Of a stretch of DNA of 63,790 bases, positions 61,125 to 63,790 are shown piece after piece; within the stretch, counting starts at the first letter, position 1, and each line of letters begins with the position of its first letter. Under the pieces are notes generated by a model. That model was not told the DNA's origin. It saw only the letters and a list, made by a program, of their open reading frames with translations, and ran no database searches. The position numbers and the translations under genes were made by a program. The DNA lies in contig CALXIO010000014.1 in NCBI GenBank assembly GCA_944388385.1, forward strand, positions 1 to 63,790. The letters are read 5' to 3'. Source of the stretch: an uncultured Ruminiclostridium sp. Its GTDB lineage: Bacteria; Bacillota; Clostridia; Oscillospirales; Ruminococcaceae.

Positions 61125-61385
61125 ATGAAAAAGTTATTTGCAGCTTTAACAACAATCGCAATGATCGCAGCTTGCTCAGTATCTGCTTTCGCAGCAGGTG
61201 AGCTTAACGAAACACAGACTCCTGCTGACAATGCAACTCCCGGTGTATCTGATGTAACTCCCGGCGCAAGCTCAGGTGATGCAGACAATGCTCAGACAGG
61301 TGTTGTTCTTGCAGTAGTTCCCGCAGCTTTAGCAGCAGGCGCTCTTACAGTAAGCGGCATTGTATTAAAGAAGAAGAACAAGTAA
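61125..61385 (+). CDS. Small secreted protein with a sortase-like C-terminal anchor
   Basis: 86 residues from the ATG at 61125, placed by GGAGG. Signal peptide MKKLFAALTTIAMIAACSVS, a short Thr/Pro/Asp-rich linker (about 25-62), then NAQTG followed by a hydrophobic stretch (VVLAVVPAALAAGALTVSGI) and KKKNK. The order T-G, hydrophobic, basic tail resembles a cell-wall sorting signal of the NPxTG class with Ala for Pro. The mature protein would be tiny. Function unknown. Confidence 0.78.
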   Translation: MKKLFAALTTIAMIAACSVSAFAAGELNETQTPADNATPGVSDVTPGASSGDADNAQTGVVLAVVPAALAAGALTVSGIVLKKKNK

Positions 61386-61458
61386 TTGTTCATCTGTAAA
61401 ATTCGATAATAGCCGTTACATAGGACGGTTTTAATGAAGGACAATGTTTTCGGATTTT

Positions 61459-61493
61459 AATATTCCCTGCCTTTTGGCAGGGAATATTTTTTT
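61459..61493 (+). terminator. Terminator of the small secreted-protein gene
   Basis: AATATTCCCTGCC-tttt-GGCAGGGAATATT followed by TTTTT, a very stable hairpin. Confidence 0.92.
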
Positions 61494-61498
61494 GTTCC

Positions 61499-61527
61499 TT
61501 GACAAAAATGTGATATTTTATTATAAT
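61499..61527 (+). promoter_or_regulatory. Promoter of the SGNH lipoprotein gene
   Basis: -35 TTGACA (61499-61504), 17-bp spacer, -10 TATAAT (61522-61527), both perfect. Confidence 0.9.
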
Positions 61528-61555
61528 AATAATATATTCACTTCAAGGAGGCACT

Positions 61556-62854
61556 ATGAAAAAAGGTTTAATTAAATTTACCGCTGTTTTACTGTCTGCA
61601 ATAATGCTTTCAGGATGTGACAGCGGCTCTGTATCGTCTGATATTAACAGTACAACTTCATCCGGGGATGTTACTACTACTTCCTCCGGGGAATCCACAC
61701 CTACAGATTCATCAGATGACAGTGAAGAGCTTACAGAGGAGCAGATTTATAATAATATGATTGAAAGATCCCTTATAAACTACGGCAACAACGAAAGATT
61801 AGCGAAATTCTTCCATAAGCTGGAAAATGGCGAAGAAACCACCATAGCCTTTTTAGGTGGCTCTATTACCGAGGGACTTACGGCAGGTCCTGAAAAATGC
61901 TGGGCTAAGCTAACCTATGACTATCTTTGCGAGAAATACCCCGATACAAAGATAAATTATGTCAATGCCGGCATGAGCGGTACACCAAGTATTTTAGGTA
62001 ACGCAAGACTTGAAAGGGATATTTTATCCCACAATCCGGATTTACTGTTTGTGGAATTTGCGGTAAATGACGGCACAGATGCCTTTTACAAGGACAGCTA
62101 TGAGGCTATAGTCCGCCGTACACTTATGCAGGAAAATAACCCGGCGGTAGTGCTTTACTTTACTGTGCTTAAAAGCGGTTACAGTGCGGAAAGCTACTAT
62201 ATGTCCGCCATTGGCGAGCATTACGATTTACCTATGATCTCCCTTAATTCTGCCCTTGCCCCTGAGTTTGAAAGCGGCAGAATGACCTGGGAGAAATATT
62301 CCGACGACGAATCCCACCCTAATATATGGGGTCACGAGATGACAAGGGATCTTATTGTGAATATGTTTAATAAGGAGCTTGAAAAGATTGAGACTGAGGG
62401 TGCTGACAGCGGTTATACTATCCCTGAGAATACCCTTAATTCCGACAGATTTATGGGTGTACAGCTTTATGACAGGGATCACCCCCTTGAAAATGTGGAA
62501 TTTATTTCCGCAGGCGGCTTTACAACCGACATAGCCACACATCAGCACTTCCCTGCCGGCTGGAGCTATAAGGGTACCCCTTCAGAGTGCGCCCCTATGG
62601 AATTTAAGTTCACCGGCGATACCCTGTTTTTACTTTACGAATGTGCAAACAGCAGAGTATACGGCTCTGTTAAGATCACCATTGACGGTAAGGAGATAGG
62701 CTCATACGCAACCTCTGCAAATGACGGCTGGAACAATCCTGTGGCTAAGTTTATAACCACCGTTGAGGAGGGTACTCACACTGTACAGGTAGTGCCGGAA
62801 TTTGAAAATGACGGCAGGTGCTATGTGGAGATAATCGGCTTTGGCATAGGCTGA
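61556..62854 (+). CDS. SGNH/GDSL-hydrolase lipoprotein
   Basis: 432 residues. Lipoprotein signal ending LSGC (Cys21), a Ser/Thr linker, then an SGNH domain: block I FLGGSITEG near 99 (nucleophile Ser), block II around NAGMSGTPSILGNARL, block III FVEFAVND and block V DESHPNIWGHEMT near 255. A C-terminal beta-sandwich of about 130 residues (FISAGGFTTDIATHQHFPAG and TGDTLFLLYECANSRVYGSV) follows. It resembles surface deacetylases or esterases acting on plant or host glycans. Strong AAGGAGG site. Confidence 0.9.
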   Translation: MKKGLIKFTAVLLSAIMLSGCDSGSVSSDINSTTSSGDVTTTSSGESTPTDSSDDSEELTEEQIYNNMIERSLINYGNNERLAKFFHKLENGEETTIAFLGGSITEGLTAGPEKCWAKLTYDYLCEKYPDTKINYVNAGMSGTPSILGNARLERDILSHNPDLLFVEFAVNDGTDAFYKDSYEAIVRRTLMQENNPAVVLYFTVLKSGYSAESYYMSAIGEHYDLPMISLNSALAPEFESGRMTWEKYSDDESHPNIWGHEMTRDLIVNMFNKELEKIETEGADSGYTIPENTLNSDRFMGVQLYDRDHPLENVEFISAGGFTTDIATHQHFPAGWSYKGTPSECAPMEFKFTGDTLFLLYECANSRVYGSVKITIDGKEIGSYATSANDGWNNPVAKFITTVEEGTHTVQVVPEFENDGRCYVEIIGFGIG

Positions 62855-62870
62855 TAAACAGAATAATAAG

Positions 62871-62898
62871 GCCGGAGAATTTTCTCCGGCATTTTTTT
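62871..62898 (+). terminator. Terminator of the SGNH lipoprotein gene
   Basis: GCCGGAGAA-tt-TTCTCCGGC followed by a run of seven T. Confidence 0.9.
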
Positions 62899-62920
62899 AT
62901 ATATGGGTATAAAAATGGAA

Positions 62921-62958
62921 TTTCTGTCAAAAATATTTTTGCAATACATTGACAGAAA
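62921..62958 (+). promoter_or_regulatory. Inverted repeat touching the ribosome site of the M23 peptidase gene
   Basis: TTTCTGTCA (62921-62929) is the exact complement of TGACAGAAA (62950-62958), loop 20 nt. The second arm overlaps the GAAAGG ribosome site at 62955-62960, so a folded transcript would block translation. It could also be a protein-binding dyad. Confidence 0.5.
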
Positions 62959-62969
62959 GGATATATACC

Positions 62970-63647
62970 ATGGATAAGAAAAAGATAAAGGATTTTTTAA
63001 AGAGCAACAGCTTTGCCGGGGCTATGTGCCTTAGTGTAATGGCGGTGGCATTGGCATTATATCTTGCCTATGACAATACCATAGGACAGATAGAAGCCCA
63101 GAGCAGTCTGCCCTATTCTGATTCCCCTGTGGATAATGAGGTATCGGGAGTGGAAAAAACAGAGGAAACCACTCTATCCACCACCCCTGCCCCTGAAAGC
63201 AGTGACGCTCCCACAAACAATTTTGTGCAGGATACTTCAGTTAAAATGATGCCTGCGGAGGGGGAAATAATAAACCCCTTCAGCTTTCATGAGCTTGTTA
63301 AGAGTGAAACTTTGGGAGTATGGAAAACCCATGACGGCATAGATATAGCTGTCCCTACGGGAACGGAAGTAAAATCCGCCGCTATTGGTACGGTAGTAGC
63401 TGTAAGGGATGACCCCTTATGGGGCGGATGTGTGATAATTGACCACGGCAACGGCTATGTGGGGTATTATTACGGTCTTGACAAGGAGCTTTTGGTAAAG
63501 GAAAACAGCAAGGTGGATGCCGGAACGGTGATAGGCAAAACGGCGGTAATTGAATGTGAGGCGAAATTACAGCCCCATTTACACTTTGGTGTAAAGGAAA
63601 GCGGAGAGTGGATTGATCCGGTGGAGTTTGTTTCGGGGGAAGGTTGA
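62970..63647 (+). CDS. Membrane-anchored M23 (LytM-type) peptidase, SpoIIQ-like
   Basis: 225 residues from the ATG at 62970. One N-terminal membrane helix (about 14-36), a Thr/Ser linker, then an M23 domain: THDGIDIAVP (H-x3-D zinc ligands) near 136 and QPHLHFGVKES (HxH ligand) near 207. Zinc ligands are complete, as in the clostridial SpoIIQ proteins that face the engulfment channel in sporulation. The SpoIIQ assignment is inferred from layout (single helix, short linker, M23). A sigma-F promoter could not be confirmed. It ends just before the repeat at the window edge. Confidence 0.82.
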   Translation: MDKKKIKDFLKSNSFAGAMCLSVMAVALALYLAYDNTIGQIEAQSSLPYSDSPVDNEVSGVEKTEETTLSTTPAPESSDAPTNNFVQDTSVKMMPAEGEIINPFSFHELVKSETLGVWKTHDGIDIAVPTGTEVKSAAIGTVVAVRDDPLWGGCVIIDHGNGYVGYYYGLDKELLVKENSKVDAGTVIGKTAVIECEAKLQPHLHFGVKESGEWIDPVEFVSGEG

Positions 63648-63663
63648 TAAGGTAGTATAGCGC

Positions 63664-63790
63664 ATTAACGGGGGTTTTAAGGGGGCTTGCCCCCTTAATG
63701 GGGTGTGGGGCGAAGCCCCACAAAAAGCGTGCGACAGCACGCAAACGGCAAAAAGGTGGTAGCAAAACAAAGCCGTCGTGAGGGCGTTTA
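63664..63790 (+). repeat. GC-rich hairpin repeat, copy 4 (runs off the window)
   Basis: ATTAACGGGGGTTTTAAGGGGG, then GGGGGCTTGCCCCC, TTAATGGGGTGTGGGG, GTGGGGC-GAA-GCCCCAC, GCGTGC-GACA-GCACGC and AACGGCAAAAAGGTGG, then AAAGCCGTCGTGAGGGCG. Nearly identical to copy 2 over about 95 bp. Confidence 0.93.

Noticed and set aside
62890..62969. Sigma-F promoter of the SpoIIQ-like gene
   Set aside because: A GTATA-like hexamer is present near 62906 but no matching GGnnAnAnT-type -10 at the right distance.

Overview
The window looks like a chromosomal segment of an anaerobic, Gram-positive member of the Clostridia, most likely the Oscillospiraceae/Ruminococcaceae. This is an inference. It rests on an IspH-ribosomal protein S1 fusion behind cmk and plsC, a flavodiiron protein, feoAB with a Cys-rich Feo partner, a T-box leader, lipoboxes and sortase-like tails instead of outer-membrane proteins, and near-consensus sigma-A promoters with 16-18 bp spacers. 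No tRNA, rRNA, prophage or CRISPR array was seen; the RNA genes found are rnpB and the T-box leader.

Layout. 1-76: the right end of an IS3-family element. 112-1479: DAHP synthase behind a T-box leader whose specifier reads as UUC (Phe). 1476-2741: a small unknown gene and an APH-like kinase homologue. 3231-10512 (minus): a five-gene operon of a degenerate ECF-sigma-like protein, a large single-pass membrane protein, an HD hydrolase, a P-type ATPase homologue with every catalytic motif degraded, and a DUF368/PopT polyprenyl-phosphate transporter. 10513-12515: a sugar-type ABC lipoprotein with an internal zinc-ribbon motif, behind a dyad-rich control region. 12514-14080 (minus): a zinc-ribbon membrane protein and what looks like a TPM protein that has lost its TPM domain.

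14535-29761 (minus): one apparent 15-kb operon driven by a strong promoter. In order it holds two MacB/LolD-type ATPases (one fused to an AbrB-like domain), a very large solute-binding protein with carbohydrate-binding-like modules, a MalF/MalG permease pair, an anchored NHL/TPR protein, a YIP1 membrane protein, a DUF5696 glycosidase-like protein, a second MalF/MalG pair and an amidohydrolase. No MalK/MsmX-type ATPase is present. This is the best candidate for an undescribed system, probably glycan sensing, processing and uptake.

29846-43402: an ABC-F protein, a PrsA-like lipoprotein, a fucose/arabinose isomerase-family enzyme, a SecA2-like ATPase with mnmE and a radical SAM gene, then glmU-prs-hydrolase on the plus strand. 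43617-49853: a cation/proton antiporter, then feoA-feoB-ogt-alkD and a 52-residue Feo-associated membrane protein, and fprA. 49937-54620 (minus): a DUF308/papain-like protein, a DHHW lipoprotein, an FkbH-like protein and an acyl carrier protein. This resembles a dlt-type surface acylation module without its MBOAT channel. 54638-55037: rnpB. 55038-56858 (minus): folC and a Nudix hydrolase. 56970-60396: cmk-plsC-ispH/S1. 60531-63647: an orphan MazF/PemK protein, a small wall-anchored-like protein, an SGNH lipoprotein and a SpoIIQ-like M23 peptidase.

A family of GC-rich hairpin repeats recurs at about 3062, 14118, 49868 and 63664, always between genes; the last copy runs off the window end.
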